51,347 nt of DNA from Lysobacteraceae bacterium (GTDB lineage Bacteria > Pseudomonadota > Gammaproteobacteria > Cardiobacteriales > Wohlfahrtiimonadaceae), in the NCBI GenBank assembly GCA_012513365.1, contig JAAZCI010000064.1:1-51347 (forward strand). The letters are read 5' to 3'. This document shows positions 20,974-30,381 of the stretch, piece after piece. The translations under genes were made by a program, and so were the position numbers. A model generated the notes under the pieces. That model was not told the DNA's origin and made no database searches. It saw nothing but the letters and a program-made list of their open reading frames with translations. How positions within the stretch are numbered: position 1 is the stretch's first letter; every line of letters starts with the position of its first letter.

Positions 20974-20997
20974 TTGAGTCGAATCGATTCGAATCAA
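20974..20997. other. 24-bp near-perfect palindrome between ligA and DUF2628 gene
   Basis: Both halves of 20974-20997 mirror each other around 20985/20986 with one mismatched pair in twelve; the centre is GAATCGATTC. The same 11-mer GAATCGATTCG recurs in another intergenic gap at 48471-48481. It has no loop or T-run, so a dimeric-protein binding site is more plausible than a terminator. Confidence 0.4.
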
Positions 20998-21018
20998 ATT
21001 GAAAAGAGGAGAGAGACG

Positions 21019-21525
21019 ATGAAAGTAACGAAATCCACAAACAACGTAAGTGAGCGCTGGCAGACACGTTTTCAGTTTTTTGATCAGCATGGCGGGCCAA
21101 TGCGACATGAGGCAAAGCAAGCGATTATGGAGCATCCTGAAAAAGAGCGTTTTCTAATTCTCTTTAATTTAGGATCATTTTTCTTGCCAGTCATTCACTT
21201 TTTAATGCTGGGGCTGTGGAAAAAAGCGTTAACGCTCCTTGTTGCGACGATTATCACGGTTTTAGTCTTTGATATGCCGCTACGCATGTTTGGCATTAAT
21301 GGTTATTGGCTCCTGATTTTGGTGCCCTTTTTCTTCTCAGCGATGGCCAATTATAGCTATTACTTAAAAGAGGTGAAAGGCGTGCAAGGCTGGAATCCCT
21401 TTGAATATCTTTCGGTGAATCTTAATGCACCAAAAGCGCCGGAGATGGCAGAGGAAAAGCTTGAATTGGAAGAGCCCGAATTGAAGGTGTTCGAAGTAGA
21501 ACAGCCGGAAAGCGAGAAGGAGTAA
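21019..21525 (+). CDS. DUF2628-family membrane protein
   Basis: Small membrane protein of 168 residues. The opening part (SERWQTRFQFFDQHGG, then ERFLILFNLGSFFLPVIHF) matches the pattern of DUF2628 proteins such as E. coli YigF, whose function is unknown. Three hydrophobic segments are visible at about residues 50-75, 75-95 and 100-120. The C terminus is strongly acidic (about 25 Glu/Asp-rich residues). ATG 21019 was chosen because AGAGGAGAGAG precedes it; the longer in-frame start at 20947 lies inside ligA and would read through the palindrome. It is followed 4 bases later by trmO. Confidence 0.75.
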   Translation: MKVTKSTNNVSERWQTRFQFFDQHGGPMRHEAKQAIMEHPEKERFLILFNLGSFFLPVIHFLMLGLWKKALTLLVATIITVLVFDMPLRMFGINGYWLLILVPFFFSAMANYSYYLKEVKGVQGWNPFEYLSVNLNAPKAPEMAEEKLELEEPELKVFEVEQPESEKE

Positions 21526-21529
21526 TCAG

Positions 21530-22231
21530 GTGGAGATTGATCCCATTGCCCACATTAAAGGCTGTTATCCGGAAAAGTTTGGCATTCCTCGTCAGCCAAG
21601 TTTAGTGCCGGAGGCGGAAGCGACCATTATTTTTGAAAAGCCGTATCGCCATGAGAATTTTATCCGCGGCATTGAGGCGCATTCCCATCTGTGGCTCACC
21701 TTTGGTTTTCATCAAAATAGTTGGCATGAAGGGCAGGCGATGGTGCGCCCACAGCGGCTTGGCGGGAATAAAAAGATGGGGGTCTTTGCAACGCGCAGCT
21801 CCTTTCGCCCGAATGGATTAGGGCTATCAGCGGTAAAGATTAAACGGGTTGATTATGAGCGCGTGGAGATTATTATTTCAGGCCATGATCTTGTCAATGG
21901 TACGCCGATCTACTGCATTAAACCCTATATTCCCTATAGCGATTCAATTTTAGATGCCACGAGCGATTTTGCTGAAGAGGCGCCGCCTAGATTTAACGTG
22001 CGCTTTAGCGATGAGGCGGAAAAAACGCTCACGATTTTGACGGGGCGCTATCCTCAGTTAAAACCTTTAATTGAAGGGGTGGTTGCGCAAGACCCAACGC
22101 CTAAATTCCATAAGGATCCTGAGCGGATTTATGGTGTGTTACTCTATGAGTTTAATATTCGCTTTAAGCGCGATCCTTTAGATGAAATGGGCGGATTTTT
22201 AGTCCTTTCCATTGAGCGCGATCTGAAATAG
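21530..22231 (+). CDS. trmO: TrmO, tRNA m6t6A37 methyltransferase
   Basis: Methylates N6 of threonylcarbamoyladenosine at position 37 of some tRNAs, using S-adenosylmethionine; older name TsaA/YaeB. Motifs of the family are clear: FGIPRQPSLVP near the N terminus, HLWLTFGFH, GVFATRSSFRPNGLGLS and DLVNGTPIYCIKPYIPY. A C-terminal extension follows (from about residue 150), as in E. coli. The start is GTG 21530, with AAGGAG at 21517-21522, seven bases before it and inside the end of the previous gene. The length of 233 residues equals the usual size. Confidence 0.93.
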   Translation: MEIDPIAHIKGCYPEKFGIPRQPSLVPEAEATIIFEKPYRHENFIRGIEAHSHLWLTFGFHQNSWHEGQAMVRPQRLGGNKKMGVFATRSSFRPNGLGLSAVKIKRVDYERVEIIISGHDLVNGTPIYCIKPYIPYSDSILDATSDFAEEAPPRFNVRFSDEAEKTLTILTGRYPQLKPLIEGVVAQDPTPKFHKDPERIYGVLLYEFNIRFKRDPLDEMGGFLVLSIERDLK

Positions 22232-22274
22232 ATCAATTTAGCGCCGTTCTTCTGAAAATAATCAGGAAATTAGG

Positions 22275-22303
22275 TGAAGTTGCGCGTTGAACCTTGCTAT
22301 ACT
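22275..22303 (+). promoter_or_regulatory. Putative relA promoter (extended -10)
   Basis: TATACT at 22298-22303 is preceded by TGC, an extended -10 form. The -35 region (around TGAAGT at 22275-22280) is weak. It lies in the 149-base gap before relA and leaves a leader of about 70 bases. Confidence 0.55.
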
Positions 22304-22318
22304 GCCATGTAAAGCCGA

Positions 22319-22342
22319 TTACGCCGGATCGTTATGGCGTAA
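22319..22342 (+). promoter_or_regulatory. Inverted repeat in the relA leader
   Basis: TTACGCC (22319-22325) and GGCGTAA (22336-22342) are perfect inverted arms with a 10-base spacer. They lie between the putative promoter and the GTG start. This may be an RNA hairpin or a repressor site. No T-run follows. Confidence 0.4.
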
Positions 22343-22380
22343 ATAACGAGATCTATTTTGAGGATATTTAGGAATTTGCC

Positions 22381-24483
22381 GTGTCTAAAACGATTACACT
22401 AGCTGACCTACAAAGCTGGTTGGCAGAGCAGAAAACAGAGTGGAAACCAGAACATTACGATTTGATTATCACCTACGCTGAGCACCCGCTCTATAAGCGC
22501 GCGCTGGAGACGGCGTATTTGCTTGATCGAATGCATGTCACCACGGTTCCGCAGGCCTCTGCGATTTTTTTCGTTTTAGGGATTCCCCAAGAAGATCAGC
22601 CGGAGGACCTGCGCAAATTTATTGATAATCTCTTTACGTTAAATAAATTGAGTTCATTTTCAACGCTTCAAGAGCGCTCAAAATCTCAAGAGACATTGCG
22701 TAAAATGTTGCTTGCGCTGGCCGATGATGTTCGCGCCATTGTGGTAATGATCGCCTATCAGGTGATCTTAATGCGAAATGCGCGGGATTTTGATCCTGAA
22801 ACCCAGCGCCTCATTGCAAAAAATACCGCGGCGATCTTTGCGCCGCTTGCTAATCGTCTTGGGCTTGCTCGCTTAAAATGGGAGCTTGAGGATTTTAGCC
22901 TGCGCTTTTTAGAGCCCGATACCTATAAGCAACTTGCGTCAAAACTCGACGGTAAGCGGAAAGATCGGGAAGCGTATATTGAGAAAATTATCGAACGGCT
23001 TAAATCGCTCCTAGGTGAAAATGGCATCGAAGGCTCGGTATCCGGGCGGGTAAAACATATCTACAGCATCTGGAAAAAGATGACGAAAAAGAACATCGAT
23101 TTTGATGAGCTGTTTGATGTGCGTGCGGTGAGAATTATGGTGGACGATGTGGCTACCTGTTATGCTGTTTTGGGGCTTGTTCATGAATTATGGACGCCGA
23201 TTCCCAAAGAGTTTGATGACTATATCGCCAATCCTAAACCCAATGGATACCAATCCCTGCACACGGCCGTTTTGGGGCCTGAAAATAAAACCCTTGAGAT
23301 CCAGATTCGGACCTATCAAATGCATGAAAATGCTGAATTAGGGGTGGCGGCTCATTGGCGCTATAAAGAGGGTAGTGGTGCGTCGATTGATCAAAAACAT
23401 CTCAATTGGTTCCGTGATTTTCTCCATAAAGAGCTCGAAGAGCATGAGGAGATTAATGAAGATGAGCTCGAAGAGGGTGTATTTGACGATTATGTCTATG
23501 TGATGACGCCAGCGGGTGAACCGATCGAATTGATGCGCGGGTCAACGCCGCTTGATTTTGCTTATAAAATCCATACCGATCTTGGGCATCGTTGCCGCGG
23601 GGCGAAGGTCAATGGCAAAATTGTGCCGCTCACCTATGTGCTCAATAATCAAGACAAGGTGGAGATTTTAGCGGGGAAACAGCTTCAGCCAAGTCGCGAT
23701 TGGATGTCGCCTTATTTGGGCTATACCTTTTCCAATCGTACGCGAGCAAAAGTGCGCGCGTGGTTTAAAGCGCAGCATCAAGAGAATAATCTTCAAGCCG
23801 GGAAGCAGATGCTTGAAAAAGAGCTCACGAAACTCAATATTCATCTCGCGCCTGAAGAATTGCAGCGCCTTGCGAGCCGACTGCATTTTGGTGGAGTGAA
23901 TGAGCTCTATTCCAATATTGGTTCAGGCGATGTGACGCTCAATCAAGTTTTAACGCGTCTTCCTTCCTTTGATAAGCAGAAAAAAGAGGAAGTGACACCG
24001 GATTCCATTGTTCGTCCGAAATCGAAAGATATGGATACCCAAAAGGGCGTTCAAGTGCGAGGCGTCGGGAGTTTGCTTATCAATATGGCAACCTGTTGCC
24101 GTCCTGCACCGCCGGATTTGATTGGGGGCTATATCACGCTCAATCGCGGAGTGAGCATTCACCGAATTAACTGTTCGAACTATCAAAATATGCTTGAGCA
24201 AAATCCAGAGCGCCGCATTGATGTTGATTGGGGCCTTGAGAGTGAGCAAACCGTGCTCGCCAATCTCCACGTGACCGCAGCGCCTTCTTCAGATGTATTA
24301 AAAGAGGTGAGTGTGCTTGCGTCAAACGAGGGGCTTAAAATCACTGGAATGACAATGAAGAGCGATCAAAACGACAGTCTGTTACTTGATTTTACCCTTG
24401 AGATTAGTCATTTAGATCAGCTTAGCCGACTCTTGGAGCGCTTAATGCAGATCCCCGATATTATTGAAGCGTATCGGACGTAG
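22381..24483 (+). CDS. relA: RelA, GTP pyrophosphokinase ((p)ppGpp synthetase)
   Basis: Ribosome-associated alarmone synthetase of the stringent response. The synthetase domain carries KEFDDYIANPKPNGYQS; EFDD at 277-280 is the acidic EXDD form typical of RelA rather than the RXKD form of bifunctional SpoT. In the N-terminal domain the His-Asp residues of the hydrolase are missing, so hydrolysis is not expected. TGS (about 385-445, STPLDFAYKIHTDLGHRC), the zinc-finger domain with CCRPAPPDLI and a final ACT domain follow. The length of 700 residues is a little below E. coli RelA (744). The start is GTG 22381 with AGGA eight bases upstream. A separate SpoT must exist elsewhere for ppGpp removal. 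Confidence 0.93.
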   Translation: MSKTITLADLQSWLAEQKTEWKPEHYDLIITYAEHPLYKRALETAYLLDRMHVTTVPQASAIFFVLGIPQEDQPEDLRKFIDNLFTLNKLSSFSTLQERSKSQETLRKMLLALADDVRAIVVMIAYQVILMRNARDFDPETQRLIAKNTAAIFAPLANRLGLARLKWELEDFSLRFLEPDTYKQLASKLDGKRKDREAYIEKIIERLKSLLGENGIEGSVSGRVKHIYSIWKKMTKKNIDFDELFDVRAVRIMVDDVATCYAVLGLVHELWTPIPKEFDDYIANPKPNGYQSLHTAVLGPENKTLEIQIRTYQMHENAELGVAAHWRYKEGSGASIDQKHLNWFRDFLHKELEEHEEINEDELEEGVFDDYVYVMTPAGEPIELMRGSTPLDFAYKIHTDLGHRCRGAKVNGKIVPLTYVLNNQDKVEILAGKQLQPSRDWMSPYLGYTFSNRTRAKVRAWFKAQHQENNLQAGKQMLEKELTKLNIHLAPEELQRLASRLHFGGVNELYSNIGSGDVTLNQVLTRLPSFDKQKKEEVTPDSIVRPKSKDMDTQKGVQVRGVGSLLINMATCCRPAPPDLIGGYITLNRGVSIHRINCSNYQNMLEQNPERRIDVDWGLESEQTVLANLHVTAAPSSDVLKEVSVLASNEGLKITGMTMKSDQNDSLLLDFTLEISHLDQLSRLLERLMQIPDIIEAYRT

Positions 24484-24507
24484 TTCAGCAGAAAATGACG
24501 GACATTA

Positions 24508-24538
24508 AAAAACCTCGATCGTTATGACCGAGGTTTTT
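24508..24538. terminator. Bidirectional terminator between relA and glyA
   Basis: AAAACCTCG (24509-24517) pairs with CGAGGTTTT (24529-24537), extended by an outer A-T pair. T-runs lie on both sides when read on the matching strand, so it can end both the rightward relA and the leftward glyA transcripts. Confidence 0.85.
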
Positions 24539-24571
24539 GCTTTTCGTATTAAGAAAAATGTTAATTATTAA

Positions 24572-25822
24572 TTAATGCTCGTATACGGGGAATTTACGGC
24601 AAAGGCCTTGTACGTTTTTCGCGATGTGCTCGATCACTTCGTCGTCGTTCACATTGTCTAATACGTCACAGATCCAGTTAGTTAAGAGTTCGGTTTCTTG
24701 CTCTTTAAATCCACGAGTAGTGATAGCCGGCGTTCCAACGCGAATGCCTGAAGTTACAAATGGAGATTGTGGATCGTTAGGTACGCTGTTTTTGTTCACA
24801 GTAATGTGCGCGCGACCAAGGGCTGCGTCCGCTTCTTTACCGGTTAAACCGCGATCGATGAGATCAACGAGCATGAGGTGATTTTCAGTGCCGCTTGAAA
24901 CGATTTTATAACCGCGTGATTGGAATACGGTGGCCATCGTTTTAGCGTTTTTGATCACTTGTTCTTGATAGGTTTTAAATTCAGGCTGAAGCGCTTCTAA
25001 GAATGCTACCGCTTTGGCTGAGATCACATGCATTAAAGGACCGCCTTGAATGCCAGGGAATACCGCTGAGTTAAGTTTTTTCTCAATCTCAGGATTGGCT
25101 TTCGCAAGGATCAGACCGCCACGTGGACCGCGAAGGGTTTTATGTGTGGTGGTTGTGACAACGTCTGCAAATGGAACAGGGTTTGGATAGAGGCCTGCGG
25201 CGATTAAACCGGCAACGTGTGCCATATCTACAAAAAGGTATGCGCCAACTTTATCAGCGATCTCGCGGAAGCGTGCGAAATCAAGTTTTTGAGAGTATGC
25301 AGAGAAGCCTGCTACGATCATTTTAGGTTTATGCTCAAGCGCGAGGGCTTCAAGCTCGTCGTAATCGATTAACCCTTCATCGTTAATGCCGTATGACACT
25401 GCATTGTAGGTACGGCCTGAGAAGTTTACTTTTGCGCCGTGCGTTAAGTGACCGCCGTGATCAAGGCTCATGCCTAAAACCGTATCTCCTGCGTTTAAAA
25501 GCGCTAAATAGACCGCGCCGTTTGCTTGAGAACCTGAGTGAGGTTGAACGTTTGCATAATCTGCTCCGAAGAGTTTTTTCGCGCGTTCGATCGCTAGGCT
25601 TTCCGCAATATCCACAAATTCACAACCGCCGTAGTAGCGTTTGCCAGGATAGCCTTCGGCATATTTGTTGGTTAATTGAGAGCCTTGGAGCTCCATTACG
25701 AGGGGTGAACAGTAGTTTTCTGAGGCAATCAGTTCAACATGGTCTTCTTGGCGTTGGTTTTCGTTGATAACTGATTGATAGAGTTCCGGATCAAACTCAT
25801 TTAGAGAGCGTTTTGTAAACAT
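24572..25822 (-). CDS. glyA: GlyA, serine hydroxymethyltransferase
   Basis: Pyridoxal-phosphate enzyme that interconverts serine and glycine with tetrahydrofolate, the main source of one-carbon units. The PLP-lysine motif is [41 protein letters not shown] and [11 protein letters not shown] are all family signatures. The start ATG 25822 gives 416 residues, one short of E. coli, and GAAGGAAG precedes it at good distance. The adjacent ATG 25825 is also possible, while ATG 25897 lies within the predicted promoter. Transcribed alone; the upstream gene is divergent. Confidence 0.97.
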   Translation of the reverse strand: MFTKRSLNEFDPELYQSVINENQRQEDHVELIASENYCSPLVMELQGSQLTNKYAEGYPGKRYYGGCEFVDIAESLAIERAKKLFGADYANVQPHSGSQANGAVYLALLNAGDTVLGMSLDHGGHLTHGAKVNFSGRTYNAVSYGINDEGLIDYDELEALALEHKPKMIVAGFSAYSQKLDFARFREIADKVGAYLFVDMAHVAGLIAAGLYPNPVPFADVVTTTTHKTLRGPRGGLILAKANPEIEKKLNSAVFPGIQGGPLMHVISAKAVAFLEALQPEFKTYQEQVIKNAKTMATVFQSRGYKIVSSGTENHLMLVDLIDRGLTGKEADAALGRAHITVNKNSVPNDPQSPFVTSGIRVGTPAITTRGFKEQETELLTNWICDVLDNVNDDEVIEHIAKNVQGLCRKFPVYEH

Positions 25823-25868
25823 CATACTTCCTTCAAAAACAGATACGTTGATAAAAAGGGCTGAATTA

Positions 25869-25897
25869 AGTTTAGTGGCTTTGGGAAAAGCTTTCAA
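25869..25897 (-). promoter_or_regulatory. Putative glyA promoter
   Basis: Read leftward: -35 TTGAAA (25897-25892), a 17-base spacer, and -10 TAAACT (25874-25869). This leaves a leader of roughly 40 bases and rules out the longer ORF start at 25897. Confidence 0.6.
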
Positions 25898-25933
25898 GAC
25901 ATATTATTGCATTTATCGAATAATTATTATGAT

Positions 25934-25962
25934 TTAATCTTTAGCGATTATGGTAGTATACT
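25934..25962 (+). promoter_or_regulatory. Putative promoter of the Pcm-like gene
   Basis: The -10 box TATACT is at 25957-25962, and a weak -35 TTAATC is at 25934-25939 with a 17-base spacer. It is divergent from the glyA promoter in the same gap. Confidence 0.5.
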
Positions 25963-26013
25963 ATGGAGATAGCTTTACATTATCAAAGAGAACGATAACG
26001 AGAGGAATGTACT

Positions 26014-26682
26014 ATGCAGGTAGAGAGAAAATATGATGCAGATGAAGCTCAAGCGAACATGATTGAGCAGCTGTTAAGACCTTGGAATGTCTTAAACCAA
26101 CGGGTGTTGGATGTTTTTAAAATTATCCCACGTGACCGATTTGTGCCAGATGAGTATCTACCTATTGCCTATTCAGAAATGCGCATTCCTCTGAATGAAA
26201 AAGTGAAAATGCTCTCACCGATTATCGAAGGTCGTTTACTGCAAGAACTTCGCATTGATCATCATGATCGTGTGTTAGTGATTGGTTCAGGAAGCGGTTT
26301 TTTAACGGCGTGTTGCGCAACGTTAGGCGATCATGTTGTAGCAGTCGATCTTGATCTTAAAATGCACGACACTGCGAAAAAAGCCTTTGAAGAGTTAGAC
26401 GTTGAAAATGTTGAGCTGAAAATTTTAGATGTCTCAAAATCGGTAGATGGCTTAGGTCAATTTGATGCGATTTTGGTCACCGGTTCCCTTTCAGAAGTGC
26501 CGGAAGAGTGGTATTCTCTACTTCGCGAAGGCGGCCGTTTGCTTGCGGTTGTGGGTCAAGAGAATGCAATGAGTGCCACCTTACATTACAAATATGCCGA
26601 TGACATTCGTAAAGAACCGGTATTTGAAACCCAATTAGAGCGCTTAGTCGGCTTTGAAGATAAGGAAGAATTTGTATTCTAA
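26014..26682 (+). CDS. Protein-L-isoaspartate O-methyltransferase family protein
   Basis: SAM-dependent methyltransferase fold of the PCMT family, 222 residues. Family traits are NMIEQLLRPWNVL at the N terminus, PRDRFVPDEYLPIAYSEMRIPL, and motif I VLVIGSGSGFLTA, which binds SAM. It belongs to the subgroup often seen near tolC in proteobacteria, whose true substrate is less certain than for classical Pcm. The substrate-binding region differs from E. coli Pcm, so repair of isoaspartate should not be assumed. It stands alone between its own promoter and a strong terminator. RBS AGAGGAAT precedes the ATG. Confidence 0.82.
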   Translation: MQVERKYDADEAQANMIEQLLRPWNVLNQRVLDVFKIIPRDRFVPDEYLPIAYSEMRIPLNEKVKMLSPIIEGRLLQELRIDHHDRVLVIGSGSGFLTACCATLGDHVVAVDLDLKMHDTAKKAFEELDVENVELKILDVSKSVDGLGQFDAILVTGSLSEVPEEWYSLLREGGRLLAVVGQENAMSATLHYKYADDIRKEPVFETQLERLVGFEDKEEFVF

Positions 26683-26705
26683 TCCTCTTTTATGAGTCAG
26701 CGCGC

Positions 26706-26740
26706 AAAACCCATCGAATCAACTATGATGGGTTTTTTTT
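26706..26740 (+). terminator. Rho-independent terminator of the Pcm-like gene
   Basis: AAAACCCATC (26706-26715) pairs with GATGGGTTTT (26727-26736), and T residues continue to 26740. Confidence 0.88.
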
Positions 26741-26775
26741 ATCGTAGAGAAAAATAGGTAGTTAATTAGGAAAAT

Positions 26776-29025
26776 ATGGGAAGTTTAGCGAATCAAAACT
26801 ATGAAGTTCGTTCCATGGCAGAATTTGCCGAAGAAGCATATCTCGATTACTCGATGTATGTGATTTTAGACCGTGCATTGCCCTATATTGGCGATGGTCT
26901 AAAACCGGTACAGCGCCGGATTATTTATGCCATGAGTGAGCTCGGTTTAAGCGCGAGTTCAAAGCATAAAAAGTCCGCGCGGACGGTGGGGGATGTGCTT
27001 GGTAAGTATCATCCTCACGGCGACAGTGCCTGTTATGAAGCGATGGTCTTGATGGCGCAACCTTTCTCCTATCGTTATCCGCTTGTCGATGGGCAAGGAA
27101 ACTTCGGTTCGCTCGATAATCCCAAATCCTTTGCGGCGATGCGGTATACCGAATCAAAGCTCTCTCCGTACGCAGAACTTCTCTTGAAAGAGCTCGGCGA
27201 GGGAACGGTTGATTGGGTGCCAAACTTTGATGGTTCTCTTGATGAGCCCTCATTATTGCCGGCGCGAGTGCCTAATATTCTCCTCAATGGGGGATCGGGA
27301 ATTGCGGTCGGAATGGCGACCGATATTCCCCCTCATAACTTAAATGAGGTGGTGAAGGGCACTTGTGCGCTGCTTGATAATCCTGAGCTCACGCTAAAAC
27401 AGCTTACTAAATATATTCCAGCTCCGGATTATCCGACGGGCGGTGAGATCATTACGCCGAAAGAGGACCTCTTAAAAATTTACGAGCGCGGAACAGGTTC
27501 GGTGCGGGTGCGGGCGCGCTATCGCATTGAAGAGGGCGCGATTGTGATTTATGAGCTCCCGTATCAGGTTTCAGGAGAGAAAATCCAGCTCGATATCGCA
27601 GCGCAAATGCAGGCGAAAAAGCTGCCGATGATTGATGATATTCGCGATGAATCGGATCATGATGAGCCGGTACGCATTGTGTTAATGCCTCGATCAAATC
27701 GGGTTGATACCGAGATGGTGATGAATCATCTTTTTGCCACCACTGATCTTGAAAAATCCTTCCGCGTGAATCTTAATATGATCGGTCGCGATCTGCGTCC
27801 ACAAGTGAAAGGACTACTTTCGATCTTAACGGAATGGATCGATTTTCGCCGTGATACGGTGATTAAACGCCTTAATTTCCATCGCGAGCGCATTGAGAAA
27901 CGGCTTCACCTACTTGAAGGACTCTTAATTGCGTTCTTAAATATTGATGAAGTGATCCAAATTATCCGCTTTGAAGATGAGCCAAAAGCGGCCTTAATGG
28001 AGCGCTTTGCACTAACGGAAACGCAAGCAAACTATGTGCTTGAAACGCGCTTACGCCAATTAGCTCGCTTAGAAGAGATGAAGATTCGCGCGGAAGAAGA
28101 TGAGTTACGCCGTGAACTTGAAAATATTATGGCACATCTTAATAGCCCGCAAAAAATCAATGAATTGATTAAATCTGAATTGGTGGCTGATGCGGAGAAA
28201 TATGGTGATAAACGCCGCTCGAAATTGGTGGAGCGGGAAGCCGCGGAAGCGATTGATGAAGCAGCGCTTGTTTCCAATGAACCGGTGATGGTGGTGATGT
28301 CGAAAATGGGGTGGGTGCGCGCAGCAAAAACCCTCGATATCGATCCAGAAGGGCTCAATTATAAGACGGGCGATGGTTATCTCACCTCGTGCATCGGGCG
28401 TAATAATCAGCAGCTCGTACTCTTTGATAGTACCGGTAGAAGCTACAGCACCGAAGCCTACACGCTCCCAACGGCGCGAAGTACTGGCGAGCCGATCACA
28501 ACGCGAATTAATCTCGATGATGGGGCGAAAATTGAGCAGGTAATTCTCGATCAGCCCGATTCTCACTATCTGTTATCTTCGACGAGCGGTTATGGGTTTG
28601 TGTGCCAATATGAGGATATGCTCACCCGCCAGAAAAATGGTAAATCGCTCATTAACCTTGATAAGGGTGCCGTGCTACTGCCACCACGGAAAGTCACCGA
28701 TCTTAACAATCAATATGTGATGGCGATTAGCGATACTGGTCGCGTGTTGGTGGTGAAAATGAGTGAGATCCCGGTGATGGCGCGCGGTAAGGGCAATCAG
28801 ATGATTCATATGCCTGGCGCGGTTTTCAAAAAAGGGGAAGATCATTTAGCCGCATCGATCGTACTTTCTGAGGGCGACTCGGTGACGATTGAATATGGTA
28901 AACGCCAATTTACCATGCCACCGTCTGAGTGGTTAACGCTTCTCGATGAGCGCGGAAAACGCGGGAAAGAGATTCGGATGAATCTCAAAGTAAAAGCGAT
29001 TTATATTGCAAATCCAGAAGGATAA
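26776..29025 (+). CDS. parC: ParC, DNA topoisomerase IV subunit A
   Basis: Type IIA topoisomerase subunit that cuts and rejoins DNA to unlink daughter chromosomes. The catalytic Tyr124 lies in AAMRYTES. The helix-turn-helix segment [14 protein letters not shown] carries Ser84 and Glu88, the residues equivalent to E. coli Ser80 and Glu84 that change in quinolone resistance; here both are wild type. The C-terminal part has a degenerate beta-pinwheel rather than the GyrA-box, and the 749-residue length also points to ParC, not GyrA. parE is not adjacent. The ATG 26776 is preceded by TTAGGAAAAT. Confidence 0.96.
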   Translation: MGSLANQNYEVRSMAEFAEEAYLDYSMYVILDRALPYIGDGLKPVQRRIIYAMSELGLSASSKHKKSARTVGDVLGKYHPHGDSACYEAMVLMAQPFSYRYPLVDGQGNFGSLDNPKSFAAMRYTESKLSPYAELLLKELGEGTVDWVPNFDGSLDEPSLLPARVPNILLNGGSGIAVGMATDIPPHNLNEVVKGTCALLDNPELTLKQLTKYIPAPDYPTGGEIITPKEDLLKIYERGTGSVRVRARYRIEEGAIVIYELPYQVSGEKIQLDIAAQMQAKKLPMIDDIRDESDHDEPVRIVLMPRSNRVDTEMVMNHLFATTDLEKSFRVNLNMIGRDLRPQVKGLLSILTEWIDFRRDTVIKRLNFHRERIEKRLHLLEGLLIAFLNIDEVIQIIRFEDEPKAALMERFALTETQANYVLETRLRQLARLEEMKIRAEEDELRRELENIMAHLNSPQKINELIKSELVADAEKYGDKRRSKLVEREAAEAIDEAALVSNEPVMVVMSKMGWVRAAKTLDIDPEGLNYKTGDGYLTSCIGRNNQQLVLFDSTGRSYSTEAYTLPTARSTGEPITTRINLDDGAKIEQVILDQPDSHYLLSSTSGYGFVCQYEDMLTRQKNGKSLINLDKGAVLLPPRKVTDLNNQYVMAISDTGRVLVVKMSEIPVMARGKGNQMIHMPGAVFKKGEDHLAASIVLSEGDSVTIEYGKRQFTMPPSEWLTLLDERGKRGKEIRMNLKVKAIYIANPEG

Positions 29026-29034
29026 GATTATAAT
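29006..29034 (+). promoter_or_regulatory. Putative rplY promoter
   Basis: TTGCAA (29006-29011), a 17-base spacer and a perfect TATAAT (29029-29034). It overlaps the last codons of parC and leaves a leader of about 65 bases, which contains the small hairpin arms TGTGGG (29048-29053) and CCCACA (29069-29074). Confidence 0.72.
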
Positions 29035-29106
29035 ATCTTGCCTTAAATGTGGGCGCTGGTCGCGGTGTCCCACACAATTTTTACCAATTTTGGAGTAAAT
29101 TAAATT

Positions 29107-29778
29107 ATGTCAAATTATATTTTTGAAGGTACCTTACGTGGTGACTTAGGGAAAGGAGCGAGCCGCCGCCTACGCCGCGAAGGGAACATTCCTGCGATCG
29201 TTTATGGTGCGGATAAAGACGCTGTAAGCATTGTTTTAAACCACAACGAAGTTTTAAAATGCTTCCGTGCAGAAGATATCTTCACAAGCATCGTAACGAT
29301 TAAAGTTGACGGTCAAGAAGATAAAGCGATCTTAAGAGATGTTCAACGCCATCCATTCAAACCATTAATTACGCATCTTGACTTCATGCGCGTACGTGCT
29401 GATGAAGCAATCGTGGTTGAAATCCCTGTTGTATTCTTAAACGAAGAGAAAGCACACGGTGTGGTTCACGGTAACGGACAAGTGTTACAGCACTTAGCAT
29501 CAGTGGCTGTTTCATGTTTACCGCTTGACCTTCCAAACGTAATCGAACTTGATATCGAAGCGTTAGAATTAGATGGTATCCTTCACATTTCAGACCTTCC
29601 AAAACTTGAAGGTGTTGAGTATGTTGACATCATGAACCCTGAAGAAATGAACGACCAACCTGTTGTGTCAATCGTTGAAGCACGCGTTTATGAAGATGCA
29701 GATGATGAAGAAGCAGACGACGCAGACGCGGAAGAAGCTGATGACGCAGAAGAAGCATCAGAAGAGGATGCAGAGTAA
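29107..29778 (+). CDS. rplY: Ribosomal protein L25, long (Ctc/TL5) form
   Basis: Binds 5S rRNA in the large ribosomal subunit. The N-terminal L25 domain (about residues 1-95) contains LGKGASRRLRREGNIPAIVYG. A second beta domain (about 100-190), typical of the general stress protein Ctc form, contains the family segment SCLPLDLPNVIELDIEAL. The last 25 residues are almost wholly Asp, Glu and Ala. The 223 residues contrast with the short 94-residue L25 of E. coli. Its own promoter lies just before it, and pth follows 27 bases later, a common pairing. Confidence 0.95.
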   Translation: MSNYIFEGTLRGDLGKGASRRLRREGNIPAIVYGADKDAVSIVLNHNEVLKCFRAEDIFTSIVTIKVDGQEDKAILRDVQRHPFKPLITHLDFMRVRADEAIVVEIPVVFLNEEKAHGVVHGNGQVLQHLASVAVSCLPLDLPNVIELDIEALELDGILHISDLPKLEGVEYVDIMNPEEMNDQPVVSIVEARVYEDADDEEADDADAEEADDAEEASEEDAE

Positions 29779-29805
29779 TTTTTAACTCTGGAGTAATCTT
29801 TCAAA

Positions 29806-30366
29806 ATGATTAAACTAATTGTTGGACTGGGCAATCCCGGTCCCGATTATACGAAAACCCGCCATAATGCGGGTTTTTGGTTTATAGATGCGATCAGAAA
29901 TAGTGATCTTTCCCCGAGTAACCGTTTCAAAGGTTCGGTCGGCGAGATGATGATTGGATCGCAAAAAGTCTACCTATTAACGCCGGATACCTACATGAAT
30001 AAAAGTGGGGAGTCGGTGTTAGCGCTCGCGCATTTTTATAAAATCTTACCAGAAGAGATTTTAGTGGTGCACGATGAGCTTGATCTCCCTCCTGGAACGG
30101 TACGTTTTAAGCGTGGCGGCGGGCATGGCGGTCATAACGGTCTTAAAAGCATTGTGAGTCATTTAGGCTCAAACAACTTCCTGCGTCTACGCATTGGGAT
30201 TGGGCATCCCGGGCACGCCTCGATGGTGGCCAATTATGTGCTCAAAAAAGCGCCTAAAGAGGAAGAAGATCAAATTTTCGATAGCATCTATCGAGCAAGA
30301 CAACTGCTTGCGGATTTTGTAAGCGGGAATTATGAACAGGCGATGAATGAGCTTCATCGTAAGTAA
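29806..30366 (+). CDS. pth: Pth, peptidyl-tRNA hydrolase
   Basis: Frees peptides from tRNAs dropped by ribosomes so that the tRNA can be reused. All family residues are present: Asn10 in GLGNPG, the catalytic His20 in KTRHNAGF, Asn65 in TYMNKSG, and Asp93 in HDELDLPPG. GGGHGGHNGLKSI follows. The length of 186 residues is typical. It lies between rplY and ychF, the same order as in many proteobacteria, and all three are likely co-transcribed. Confidence 0.97.
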   Translation: MIKLIVGLGNPGPDYTKTRHNAGFWFIDAIRNSDLSPSNRFKGSVGEMMIGSQKVYLLTPDTYMNKSGESVLALAHFYKILPEEILVVHDELDLPPGTVRFKRGGGHGGHNGLKSIVSHLGSNNFLRLRIGIGHPGHASMVANYVLKKAPKEEEDQIFDSIYRARQLLADFVSGNYEQAMNELHRK

Positions 30367-30381
30367 ATTAGAGGAAAAATT

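Noticed and set aside
22381-24483. Bifunctional SpoT
   Set aside because: The His-Asp hydrolase residues are absent and the synthetase motif is EFDD, both RelA features.
25823-25897. Longer GlyA start at 25897
   Set aside because: It coincides with the -35 of the predicted promoter; the shorter form has the normal family length and a good ribosome site.
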